64,000 nucleotides of DNA from Plutella xylostella (GCF_932276165.1 NC_063987.1:5456001-5520000), one strand, 5' to 3'; positions 36,301-46,611 are shown, numbered from the stretch's first letter. Notes: generated from the sequence alone by a model not told the origin. Numbers and translations: made by a program.

Positions 36301-39300
36301 GCTTTGGCAATTTTGTTTTGTACTCTGAACTTGCATAGTGATCGATGCTGTTCGTAGCTGTAGTGTTATTCTTATCAATAAGTTATTGAATAATGAACCA
36401 AGTAAGGTAACGGGTCCATATTCCGAGGTAAATAACAACATTTGAAAGTAAGTAAGAAAAATAAGCATTTGTAACCATCAATATTGATGTGAAATATTGT
36501 CTTCTGTAAGAATATACGTTAAATTTTATATTTCTTAACACAGATTCATTGATAACACATTAATTATACTTAAAAAAATATAATTTATTACACATGTCGA
36601 TTTGCCCTTATACCGAGGTAGGATTATGGTTTCTTCCATATACCGAGGTAGCCTGTTCCATATTCCGAGTTAGTCCTGTCAGTGGCTCCATGAGTGTGGC
36701 CATAAACATAAGGAAATTACAATCTAAAATATCGATATACTTTTTTAACCCTAAAGTACTCCAAATAAATTTAATTATTCTAAATAGTAGTTGAAAATAA
36801 TGAAAAGAATTAAATACTCTCCATTTATATTGGTTTTCGTGATAATTTCTATTATTTATGTAACATTTTCATAATTCATTATTGCAACTGGTAACATTGG
36901 CTAGAAAAAATATTCATAATGCTTCTATGATGTTCTATGGACATTTCCAAGCGATTAAAAAAAAAATAGAGTAGAGATGGGGTAAATTGATGAAATAGTG
37001 ACAGTAATCGAATATAATCGATTATTGAACTCGAATGATTTAAACATTTTTTACTATAGTTTTTATCTAAGTAAGGTCTAAAATTTTTCCACGATATTTT
37101 ATGTTCTTACTTAAATGTTTAAAAGTTGATGATACGTAATAAAAGTAGATGTGTAAGGGATGAGGAAAAGTATCGAATACTTACAAAAGCCAAATACCTT
37201 ATCAGTACTAATTTCCGATGAGTACCTAATGTATTTACCATAAACGAATATGATTATAATAAAAGTATCTACCCAGGAATCGATCCAGCATCGATTATTT
37301 TTTCATTCAAGCATAGGTCGGAAGCAAGGAACATTGCACTAGGTACATCTCTATGGCGCATGCGCGCTGGACTGGAGGCGCGCCGGCGCCATGTTCAATT
37401 TTCCGCCGAAAAGTTTGCCGCTATTCTTTGAAAGTATTTTTGTTAAGTCTTTACATTAGAAAACAAACATCTTTTATTAAATTATTATGTTTGTATTTGC
37501 AATATGCAATTGGAAAATCGATAAGGTAAGCTTGTGTGCGAATTATTTTAGGAAATTACGTAAAATGGAAATATTTTTATGTTTTTATCAGTAATTTGGC
37601 ATCAGTTTAGATACTAACCTAGGTTTTTGATCTAGCGTTTTCGTTTCTAAACTCACTAAGTTTTGTGAAAATGGGTACCAACTTATAAGGATAGATAGGC
37701 TTAATTCTGTCAACTATCCATACAATTTACCTACTTACTTTATTTTTCAGTGACAACAACAAGAAAATGAAAAAATCAACCAGACCCCTAAACCAAACAT
37801 GAAATGCAGTATACAGGACATTCATTTATCTGGGAATTCTGGGATAACAATATTACAACGGCCATCAGACCTCGAAGTAGAAGGATAATGAAAATAAAAT
37901 ACAGAAATGAAATTAGGCAATTGTGTATATAAGTGTTATAAAAACTCCACGGTCGTGTGTGTTATTTTATTCACCCAAATAAAGTTTTACGTCTACAAAT
38001 TTCTTTCTTTCTTCTTTTATAAAGAGTAATAAGTAGGTAGTATCTAGTAGTAGTTTCGTAAAGTCAGATTCATCTTGATTTTATGGTTTGATGGCATCGG
38101 ATGACACTGCGAAGGTGTGATGTAGTCATATTCCGATTTCCGAGGTACCTACCTATGTAAAATGTCATACTCCATATTAGGGGTTCAGCAAGTATTTTAA
38201 TAATCCATATTCCGAGTTATCAAATTATCGATTTAGAAACAACATAGATTTGTTACTCAAATCATACATAAAATATTGGTAAAATTATGTATCACTTACG
38301 TTAATAGCGATGAAATAACACTGTGTAGTGTTGCGACACACTTCAACTGTTTTTTATCATTTCAAATATACATACTAAGTTAAGGTTTTCTATGTAACCA
38401 TGATTTTTGGGTCAACAATTATCGTGTCATATTAAGATTCCTAGAGGATATTTTGTACCGCCGAATTAGGTTATAAGCTTGTCACGTTCATCATTATTAT
38501 TATGTAATCAAGCATATACTTCAAATGTTATTATTTGTAAAGTTATAAGCTAAAAATCATGACATAGTATTTTTCCTTATACCGAGGGTAACTCGGAGTT
38601 AGGAACAACGTATAAAAATCAGGCCCTTATACCGAGGTATTTTGTTTTTGAGTTTAAAGGGGTTAAATTAGTTTAAAAAGAGTTAAAATTTAAATTTAAT
38701 GTAAGTATAAGAATATAATAAACTAAATATAAACTATTTACAAAGTTGAACGTCGTATAAATATTAAAAAACACAATTATTAAATATGGCTGGCCTTACG
38801 TAAGCCGGGTCGCGTTTGTATGAAAAACATGGCGGCGTCGCCCTCACGGCACATTACATGAGTTTTTAGTAATTTTAGGCAATTTTAAACATATTTACTA
38901 CATCAAGTAGTTTCAGTTAAAGATAATGAACGATTAAATGTAATTTTAGAGTATCCAAACCTATTAAAATGAGTAATAATCATGAAAATAAATATAACTC
39001 GAAATAAGGACGCCATTTTGAATACCGCGATATATGGACCCGTTACCTTACTTATGTGGTAAAAACATACGCAAATGTGATACTTGCCTCGTAAGAAATG
39101 CCATCCACTGTCCCAGCATCCCAAGGATACAAAGGAATTTCAGCAGACTTCAGCCAGTCAGTCTTGTTGCAAAGCTCAAATCTGGAAGTGCCCAGGAACC
39201 AATCAGGGGAAGGCCTCATGGCCACTGCGATGGAGAAGAGGTGGTGAATCTGGTCCACTCTGAAGAGGGAATGGGATGGCTTGGACATGTCTGGATGGTG

Positions 39301-42300
39301 TCGGCGTTTACCCCTGATGAGAGTTCTGGTGCCTCCAGTTGGAGATATCTGTTGGAGGTATGATATAGGTGTTAACTTAGTAGCAGTTACCTATGAGATT
39401 CGCTTAGTTTTAAAAAAAAATATGGAATTTCCGCGATATGTGTTAATCTAGTGTGTCAGCTTCTATCATATCAACTTTCATGAACATCTGATCAGTATTT
39501 ATAATATGAAATGGTTATAATCATCCACAAACATTTTCATCGCTTGGGAGTGTATTAGCAGAAATAACTGCAGTTGATAAAATAATACTTACAGCACTTA
39601 TAATTTCTTTCTGCAGCTCATCTATGTCCCCTTCTTCAGCCAATCTCTGGAGGCCCTTGGAGGCGTTCATTCCTTGTTCCCAGAGCACGTAGTCATATGC
39701 GTGGGATGCTCCAATCATGAAGCTGTATCCATTCTCATCAGGCTTGTTGGGGTAGTGACGTGGGTGCGTCGCTCTTGACCACACTCCTTGGAAGATTACC
39801 TGTATATATGGAGGTGGTATCTTTTGAGTAGCTGAACAGGTAAATACATATACTTAAAAAAACACAAGTACATCCTACACTGAATGTATATTTTATAGGG
39901 TTCACCATTACCATGTATCAGTTAGTGTTATTCAAAATATAATTACAGCGTGATACAGGCTGGTTGTTTAAGCTGCTGATGTAACAGTTTAAATAAATAA
40001 ATACAGCTACGTCTTTTATTTTAATACATGATTCATAATTCATAACGCTTACATCGGTGAAGTTAATGGTTTCCAAAACTTATAGCAAGTCATTAAACAA
40101 TGGATTGATGTATGTAATCTAGTACGAGTAACATTGGTAGTATACCTATACATAATAGGTACATCTTATAAAAGTTATTTATTTCAAAATCAAGATACAA
40201 AAACTCATCTCACCTCGTACCTCGCCTCGCTGCAAAGCTTGCACTCATCGGAGGCCTGCAGCGGTGGACTATCGATGGGTTTGTTGATGTCCTTCTGCAG
40301 AGTGATCGTGAGGTTGGTGCCCACATACCAGACCTCTTCGTTCTCCGCCACCATAGCCCGGAGACGGATGCGCTGGTCACTGTCGCTGTGCTTCGGGGAT
40401 ACCCAGTGGACCTGGAGAGGGACAGTTAAAACATCTGATGGAAGACAAATTGGGAGTAATACATAAAATCAGGGCTTAATTTGCCCTAGGTATCGATTCA
40501 GGACGATATCGTAGTCTTTTGATGATAATGATGCTGATCAATCCTGAATTCATACGGTGAGTATAAACGAACATGATTATGTAGGTATTGTTTTATCATT
40601 ACACATAGCATAGAAAATAACAGACTAGTGATGCCAATAGTTTCATACTTTCTGATGTTGGAATGATTCTTATACTTACATTAGACATTCTTCAGCAATG
40701 GTTTAGCGAGGAAGACTGAAGAAAGAATATTGGGTTACGGACTCGTGGCTCTCCATCGAGGAGACCTATCACCAGAGCTACCTAACAGAGAATGAGACTG
40801 AAGTTGTCATTTCCTTTATGAGGACCTCATCTATTTCTAATTTCCTATTTGGAGTACTTTTCTTCGTCATCTACCCTACCGTCTACTGTACCTCAATCTG
40901 ATGCTTGTCGGTGTTGTCTGCGTTCTCCACGGTGTTGTGGCAGCTCTCGCTGTGCCGGGTCTGGGTGCCGGTGTCGAGGGTCTTCAGACTGCCGACGTCC
41001 ACCGCCAGCTTCTCATCATCCACCTCGTAAGGGTCTTCCACTGTTATGATGAACCATTGGTATCGTCGTAACGAACCAAACGGAATTTCATAAATGTATC
41101 TAGACGTCGTTGGCAATACTAATTGGAAGCACTTGAGTGTATTTATATACAAAGAATACTAAATGCGATGCGTCCGTTGCTTACTATTTCGAAAGGTGGA
41201 CACTTACCTCTACTTTCCTATTTTGACTACTTTTCTTCGTCGTCTCCTTTTCTACTCCGTCTACAGTTTTGTCAGCATTCTTTCTTTGCTTACCTCTACT
41301 CATTTTGACTACTTATCTTCATCTACTGTACCTCAATCTGGTGCTTGTCAGTGTTGTCTGCGTTCTCCACGGTGTTGTGGCAGCTCTCGCTGTGCCGGGT
41401 CTGGGTGCCGGTGTCGAGGGTCTTCAGACTGCCGACGTCCACCGCCAGCTTCTCGTCATCCACCTCGTAAGGGTTGTCCACGTCAGGGTCTTCCACTGTG
41501 ATCATGAACCAGCGGAATGGGCGCGTCTCGTTCATCGCTTTTAGCAGCACTGTGGAGTTTTGGCACGTTGGAGTAATGAATTTACGTGTATGTGTGAATA
41601 AAATAATGTTGTTTTTATTTATCTGATGAAATTATTCATTTTGTTATGGTTACGATGGAATGGTTAGTGCTCACCTTAGATTGTAACCTACGACTACAAA
41701 TAATAGACACACGTGATGATGAACAGATAGATGATTAGCGTAAAATTGTTTTGTAGTAGATTAACCGATTTGAGTTCCTAATCCTTTTTTCGATTTCTAA
41801 TACAAACATCAGCCGGTATCAAACTTTGTACATAATCAAAAGAAAAGCTTTTAGGATAGTGATAAGATTTCTATACTATAATGTATGTTCAGTTACATAC
41901 ATTACCTAAAAATATTTTACTTTAACATTAGTTCTCTTTTTATAGATTCGATCAGCCCATGCTCAGTACGGATGTATTTTCTACTGCTGACCGCCACATA
42001 TGGTTAGTTGCCCAAAAATAGCTCGTCAGTGGTTTTGCTGAGGACCGGAAATGATGTTGCGGTTACGCCATGCACTTGAAACTTGTATAAATAAACTCTA
42101 TTAAAGTCAAGTGGATAAGAAACAAAAGAGCACTTTTATGTTCATATTCGGCTGCTTGTAGTTTGCCTTCCGAAATAGGTAGGTAAGTACTTGAAAATAG
42201 TGCAAACTGCAGAGTTCTACAGGTCAACTATAAAGTCGTGAAAACGGAAGTGGATACTAATTGTTTAAGATCGTATTTAATCGATCTGATATATTTATTA

Positions 42301-43016
42301 AAGGACAAATTCGTTAAAAATCTATAATCAATCGGTATTTTATTTTAAAAATGTATGTAAAAGTAAGTAAATAACTGATGATCATGAAAAGTCTTAGCAA
42401 AATCGCACTCTTTGATGTCAGGACTTTATAATTTGACTGTAAGTTTGTGTTAATAACATACTTACATAAGTACATACTACATATATCATGATTGTAATTC
42501 TTGAAGGGGTTGTCAGAGGTGACTCGCAAGCAAGCTACGCGCTTTTCGCTGTATGTTTGCATTACACGGACCTTACCCTTCTTTAGAAGTCGGTTAATTA
42601 TAGCCTTACAAAATCGGTGGTAGGTACTTGTACTTACAAACATACGTTTGATCTGACAGATAGTGGGTCCTAGACTCCTTGGTGACCAGGGTCAGTTTGA
42701 ACAGGTTGTTGTTCTCTGTCGGCGTCCTCACAGTCGCCAGCTTCGGAGTCTGGTCGCATTTCTCAAGACGCTTCGTGTGCACTATACTTGTTGCTAGTAA
42801 CAACAGCATTGATGCTCTCACAATCCTGAAAAACAAACGTAGGACTAAAGACCCAAATTAATTGATCAACAAAACAAATGAATCGCGAAAGGTCATAGCG
42901 TAGGATTAGGTCAGTTGGTACCTAATCAAAATGACATTTAAACTAATTTTATATTCGTCTTTTTAATTTAAAATGATTCTATTGGTAAATATACTCCAAT
43001 ATACTCACATTTTCAT
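33292..43016 (-). CDS. Spondin-1-like secreted matrix protein, nine exons
   Basis: Joined coding exons (5' to 3'): 43,016-43,009; 42,825-42,638; 41,549-41,332; 40,411-40,214; 39,799-39,593; 39,348-39,088; 36,085-35,856; 34,766-34,604; 33,372-33,292. All phases fit, giving 517 residues. Order: signal peptide (1-20, MLLLLATSIV core); Reeler-like domain (about 26-190); Spondin_N domain (about 195-410) with VIFQGVWSRATHP, IGASHAYDYVLW, RPSPDWFLG and YPWDAGTVDGISYE; acidic linker (about 411-440); one TSP1 repeat (454-516) with WGDWSPC and six cysteines (454, 463, 470, 500, 512, 516). F-spondin family proteins are secreted matrix and adhesion molecules with several TSP1 repeats; this one has a single repeat, as in some short insect spondins. 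The ATG is split from the rest of the signal peptide by the first intron. Duplicate exons at 40,892 and 34,915-35,326 suggest alternative forms. Confidence 0.9.
33415..33490 (-). repeat. TTTATTGCACA-type repeat tail
   Basis: TTTATTGCACAAAG, then CTTAATGCTAGCAGCATTTT and CTACCAGTTAACC. It is the same family as the tails fused to the truncated TSP1 exons and lies in the intron between exons 8 and 9. Confidence 0.55.
33636..33690 (+). repeat. Simple repeats (ACATA)n and (ATC)n
   Basis: ACATACATACATAAATACAT followed closely by ATCATCATCATCATCAC, within the last intron of the spondin-like gene. Confidence 0.7.
34604..34766 (-). CDS. Spondin-like gene, exon 8 (TSP1, complete copy)
   Basis: Acceptor ATCTCCTCACAG, 54 full codons plus one base, donor CAG|GTATGG. 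It carries CVQWGDWSPC and CGVGNQVRFRENRG, the first half of the TSP1 repeat with the WxxWxxC motif. It is the only one of three tandem copies that continues past CGV into normal TSP1 sequence and a donor, so it is taken as the functional exon. Confidence 0.85.
34915..35041 (-). pseudogene. Truncated TSP1 exon copy B
   Basis: Same acceptor and frame as exon 8, open through WGDWSPCLLNQGVCGV, then FGSPIY and a stop in fused repeat sequence. The first TSP1 cysteine is changed to serine (GASSVQW). An AATAAA on the coding strand lies at 34,818-34,823, about 92 bases after the stop, inside the repeat tail. If spliced, it would end the protein inside TSP1. Confidence 0.6.
35200..35326 (-). pseudogene. 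Truncated TSP1 exon copy A (possible alternative last exon)
   Basis: Copy nearest to exon 7. It keeps the acceptor (TCTCCTCACAG), the phase and both first TSP1 cysteines, then runs into FGSPIY and a stop. AATAAA on the coding strand is at 35,095-35,100, about 100 bases downstream. As the first acceptor met after exon 7, it could produce a short form lacking the last three TSP1 cysteines. No donor inside it is convincing. Confidence 0.6.
35856..36085 (-). CDS. Spondin-like gene, exon 7 (Spondin_N end and acidic linker)
   Basis: Acceptor CATTACTCCAG and donor CC|GTGAGT; residues 361-436, leaving in phase 2. It encodes VERVSVGSFDALSPFFQMNL and then an acidic, glutamine-containing linker (DEDCDEEHQQQNAEEEAEEE). 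Confidence 0.88.
36405..39048 (+). mobile_element. 2.6 kb TA-flanked DNA transposon, copy 1 (complete)
   Basis: Inverted ends AGGTAACGGGTCCATAT lie at both sides, with TA immediately outside each, so the target duplication is probably TA. A near-identical copy begins at 61,478. Near both ends are several copies of a (C)CATAT(T/A)CCGAGGTA or CCTTATACCGAGGTA motif (36,413; 36,606; 36,636; 36,657; 38,128; 38,207; 38,575; 38,622). No transposase ORF is present; the longest frame is 66 codons and unremarkable. The centre holds a gene-like cassette (37,350-37,990). It is a non-autonomous element of a superfamily I cannot name. It lies in the intron between exons 6 and 7 of the spondin-like gene, in the opposite orientation for the cassette. 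Confidence 0.85.
37350..37990 (+). other. Gene-like cassette inside the transposon, copy 1
   Basis: A GC-rich block contains GCGCATGCGC (37,356-37,365), the palindrome bound by NRF-1/Ewg-type factors. A spliceable intron runs from AAG|GTAAGC at 37,526 to TTTATTTTTCAG at 37,750. The second exon holds a 29-codon ORF (37,799-37,888) and an AATAAA signal at 37,978 followed by a T-rich stretch. The order is promoter, exon, intron, exon, polyA. The 29-residue product (DIHLSGNSGITILQRPSD within it) is unknown. It could be a captured host gene fragment or the remnant 5' end of a transposase gene. Confidence 0.45.
39088..39348 (-). CDS. Spondin-like gene, exon 6 (Spondin_N), GC donor
   Basis: Acceptor CCTCCAACAG; 87 codons (residues 274-360) with RPSPDWFLG, CNKTDWL and YPWDAGTVDGISYE. 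The only donor that keeps the frame is GAG|GCAAGT, a GC-AG intron of the known minor type. A GT four bases further would break the frame. The following 3.0 kb intron contains the 2.6 kb transposon. Confidence 0.9.
39593..39799 (-). CDS. Spondin-like gene, exon 5 (Spondin_N)
   Basis: Acceptor ATATATACAG and donor GCT|GTAAGT, phase 0, 69 codons (residues 205-273). VIFQGVWSRATHPRHYP and SFMIGASHAYDYVLWEQG are diagnostic of the Spondin_N domain. Confidence 0.92.
40214..40411 (-). CDS. Spondin-like gene, exon 4
   Basis: Acceptor CCCTCTCCAG and donor GAG|GTGAGA, phase 0 at both ends, 66 codons (residues 139-204). It encodes the end of the Reeler-like domain (VHWVSPKHSDSDQRIRLRAM) and the CKLCSEARYE junction into Spondin_N. 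Confidence 0.85.
40892..41118 (-). CDS. Alternative copy of exon 3 (exon 3')
   Basis: This copy has its own acceptor (CTTCCAATTAG) and donor (GAG|GTACAG) in the same phases as exon 3, giving 75 codons instead of 72. From TVEDP onward the two exons are almost identical; the first 20 or so residues differ (PTTSRYIYEI, FGSLRRYQWFIITVED). Exon length is not a multiple of three in either, so including both would shift the frame and meet a stop in this copy. That is the arrangement of mutually exclusive exons. Alternatively it is a recent partial duplication with a decaying 5' end. Confidence 0.55.
41332..41549 (-). CDS. Spondin-like gene, exon 3 (Reeler core)
   Basis: Acceptor CTCCACAG, entering in phase 1, and donor GAG|GTACAG, leaving in phase 0; residues 66-138. 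It encodes LLKAMNETRPFRWFMITVED, the Reeler-type strand that continues exon 2. Its 3' three-quarters are nearly identical to the exon at 40,892-41,118. Confidence 0.85.
42638..42825 (-). CDS. Spondin-like gene, exon 2 (signal peptide, Reeler start)
   Basis: Acceptor TTTGTTTTTCAG and donor TTT|GTAAGT. It encodes residues 3-65, including the hydrophobic LLLLATSIVHT core and the first Reeler cysteine in RLEKCDQTP. It leaves in phase 1. Confidence 0.85.
43009..43016 (-). CDS. Spondin-like gene, exon 1 (start codon)
   Basis: ATG AAA AT followed by the donor GTGAGTAT. Only eight coding bases lie here; joined to exon 2 they give MKMIVRASM, completing a good signal peptide. A TCAGTT initiator-like sequence about 40 bases upstream (minus strand, 43,056-43,061) could mark the transcription start; that is inference. 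Confidence 0.8.
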
Positions 43017-44893
43017 GATAGACGCTTTCAATTTGGGTCAGTTCACAAACTTAACAACTGACCACTTCTTGCTCTCCTAACCAATTGTTGACACAATCCT
43101 CATGCCGAATATGTATAAATCTAGAACCTTTACACTATAGAAACAATACAATGTTACTTGTATGTAGTTTTAAGAGAAAACGCAAGTAAAACACAAATCT
43201 TTGAGGTTATCCCGAGTTATCAAAACAACACTTCTCGTTCGGCGATAGACTGGAAATAAAACGTAGTGGGACCGTCTTGGCGTCGCGCCAAGGGGGTTAC
43301 TTTACACCGACGAAAAAGTAACGAACGAGAGCTTTCGTGTAACCAGCACGTTGAGTACAATGAGATAGAGTCATGCCTCGCGCAGCAGCGCTTTGAAACT
43401 TCGTGTAGAGAGTAGCCCCCAGTCGCGGGACTATCGGCCACAGATTATTCACTTACACCTTCCCGAGAGACATAGGTTAAACAGCGGAGGCATGAATTCA
43501 TGGATTTTTACCGCCTTCAAAGAAGGAGGTTCTCAGTTTAATTGTATGTATGTTTGTTCGAGATCCTTTGGCGTTTGGCTGAATCGATTTTATTTTTTAG
43601 TTTCAGGACCAGTTTTTCAGTACATAGGATCTGTGTTGTATGTAGCTCATGTATTTATATCTACAATTAGGTACTTGATTTAAATTAACAGTGAATGTTG
43701 GTGATTTCAAATAATTTACATTATACAACCAAATAAAGAAAGATGTGTAAATTCGTATTGGAATGGTAGGTTAGGACTAATTACCGTTTAATTTGTGGTC
43801 AAGTTGATAAATTTTTCATTTCATTTGTTATTCAATTAAATGATTAATTCATGTTTAATGAATTAAACATCGTTTTAATAATACAAATTTGTACCTAACT
43901 ACTAATAATATTATGATATTATAATGATGAAAGATGCATGTAGGTACTTAATAAGCACTTGTAACAACTTACCTCAAGACTACGAACCGATTTCAAGAAT
44001 TGTTTCAATATTATAGTGTAAAATTATTTCTTCTTATTATAGGATACTTTTATCCCGGAATTCCCGCGGAAACCCGTCTGGAGGCGATTCGATGTTCGCG
44101 CGCAAACGTTTGTTACTGCTCAATAAAATTTAACCTAGTGATAATAATTATAAATTAACGGATGTTTGGTGCAACTTACCCGATAAAAACTTCCCCTTAC
44201 CAATTTAAACCCAGAGATGTGCATCTGTGCGTCATAAATATTACATCACGGAGGTACCAAGCAGGTTACTCTGATATTAATAGCTAACCGATAATGTCCT
44301 CAGTATTAGACCTTAACAATTCATGTGTCGGCTCCCTTGGGTAGGGTTTGTACCTGTTTTGACATCAGAGTTGATCCCCAGGGTGGGTTAGGGTCAAGTA
44401 CGCACATAAACTGGGCTTACCCTCGTCTTTACCAGGGGAGTACGCCTGAACAAAACAGACTCAGCGCTCGTCATAAAAATATATTCGTTTCTATTGATAG
44501 CGGAGGATTCGATATGGGCATGTAAGTAACATTTATATTTATTATGGAACTTATTTAGTCTTTATTTGCCTACTTATAGATCTACTACTTTACATGTACT
44601 TACTTAATTATTTATTAGGATATTAGTTTCTTTCGTACGAAGCCGGAACACACCAGTTATAAATAAATTATAATGCAGTCTTGCAAAATAATGAATAAGA
44701 TCATAGTACTATTTTACTCCTGATTCGATATTATGACATGAATAAAATATAAAATACAATATTTTATACAATCATAATGGCGATTGATGGTGTCTTTGCA
44801 TTCGTGAGTATAAAAAAAAATACTACACACTATATGCGATTGGCGAGCAACGAAAAAAATATATCCAAGGTTTTTTTATGTGGTGCGAACATG

Positions 44894-44957
44894 ATCAAGC
44901 ACGCATTTAGTAAATACAGGAGTTTGTGCAAACTAACTTACTTAATGCGTGCTTGAT
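44894..44957. repeat. Short inverted repeat beside a SINE
   Basis: Arms ATCAAGCACGCATTTAGTAA (44,894-44,913) and its complement at 44,938-44,957 match with one mismatch around a 24-base loop, ending just before a SINE at 44,961. Confidence 0.6.
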
Positions 44958-44960
44958 ATG

Positions 44961-45286
44961 AGCGGTGGTAGCTCAGTCGGGTAAGCGACCGCTTCTCACG
45001 CAAGAGATGCGCGTTCGAATCCCGGCGCTGACATGTACCAATGGCGTTTAAATTAAGTACAATGTATACCATTGCTCTTACGGTGAAGGAAAACATCGTG
45101 ACTCACGATGTTTTCCTTCGATCCACGATTCGTGAGGAAACCTGCGTATCTAGATTTAGCACATCTAGATATATGCCCCGAGAAGAGAACCCGCAGTGGA
45201 CCAGCGTGGTGGGAAATGGTCCAAGCTTAGAAAGGCAGTTTAAACCTTGGGGATATGCACAAAGGTTCCACTTGAGAGAGTAGAGT
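44961..45286 (+). mobile_element. tRNA-headed SINE of a second family, copy 1
   Basis: The head GGTGGTAGCTCAGTCGGGTA (box A) and GTTCGAATCCCG (box B) is strongly tRNA-like, and is followed by a body with GTGAAGGAAAACATCGTGA and a tail ending TTCCACTTGAGAGAG, then a GAGTAGAGAATAGAATAG simple repeat. It differs from copy 2 by a fold-back duplication at 45,085-45,119. Confidence 0.75.
45085..45119. repeat. Perfect palindrome within the SINE
   Basis: GAAGGAAAACATCGTGA is followed after one base by its exact reverse complement (17-base arms). The other copy (46.6 kb) has a single GAAGGAAAACATCGTGAGG, so the palindrome arose after or during insertion. Confidence 0.9.
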
Positions 45287-46611
45287 AGAGAATAGAATAG
45301 AATAGTGCAAACTAAAAAAAGTACCTAAGGTAAATAAAGTAATGGTGAAAACGTTCCATAGATTGTTTCTCATTTACCTACTTATATTATTATGATTATT
45401 TCGTATCAAAATACACTTCTTATAAATACTTACAATAAGTGTAACATTTTAGTCGTGGTAGCCCGTGTATCTGTCCAGTTGAACTGTTACTAAAATAAAC
45501 TTCAAATTCAAAACACAAAATTAAACACAAAATCACATAGTGTCGGTTAGAGCCGGTATGAATGAAACAATCCTAAAACAAATTGTTTATTCCGTCATAC
45601 GTTCACGTTGAAATAGTATTTAGTTGTTGGTATCAAGCATGAGCAGAAAAACAACAAAAATAGAGCGGATGCATATCTACGTGACTTGTGTGTGCGATGC
45701 GCCTACTGAATCAACATCAATATTCGGTCGCAATGCCACTGATTGCTGCCTCTTTTTTATCAGGCGCTTTGACAAATGTAGAGAGAGGTCATGCACGTAA
45801 ATAGAATGAAAAAAGTGGATTTATGGTCTAGTGTTCTTTACTTTAATAATTTTATTCAATCAAAAAATTATAGACAGAGGTGGATAATTTAAGTACTTAA
45901 ACTAAAATTCTACTTACCTAAGTATTTATACGTAGGCTTATCTAATCTAATAGATGTGTTCAATTGTTTATCTAGGTAAAACTAGGCAAGGTTGTCTGAA
46001 AAAGATCGCTTTAAGAGATAAGATCGCCTTTTGTACCCTTATAGACGAGTAATTTGTTAACTTTATTGTAACTTACCGTTCAATCCAATGTAGGCATATG
46101 ATAACATTTTAACATTTTTTTTTTCCTATGGTTGATACGGATAGTGGATAAAATAAAATGCATCCTTCCTACTGAACCCTAAATCCCTGCCACCGCACTT
46201 GCAGCAATTTCATTTTTTATTTACGCGACGTAAAATATTACGTGGGCAAATTTGCATGTTACGTTACCTCTTTTAGTTTCGCAGTTGGGTGTAAACAAGC
46301 CGGGTCCCGAACCGCGTTCTTGGGGTAATACTCGTAAATATAGATATAGAAAATCCTGTTTGCTGAAAACAGAGGGCCATACTAGCCCGAAAGCTGAAAG
46401 CGCAAATATTTATGGCGAATGCCCGCGTGTATACAGAGCAGATGTTGAGATGCGACGGCAGTTGTTAAATGATAATATATACCTATTTCATTATAATTTA
46501 TCATTATGATACATACTATACAACATGATAAACGATCTGTACACGAGCCTACATACATATTTTTTTACAGAGCACCTAGCACAGCCAACAGTAATTTGGG
46601 AGTACCAACGA

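Noticed and set aside
36594..36794. 66-codon ORF in the 2.6 kb element, repeated at 61,667
   Set aside because: It is made from the CCATATTCCGAGG motif array, which explains its conservation between copies; no transposase-like feature.
40849..41544. Plus-strand ORFs over the duplicated Reeler exons
   Set aside because: They are antisense shadows of the minus-strand spondin exons, as shown by splice sites and domain motifs on the minus strand.
44961..45040. tRNA gene at the SINE head
   Set aside because: Boxes A and B are good but the sequence runs on into a SINE body shared with the copy at 46.6 kb, and I could not form a full acceptor stem.
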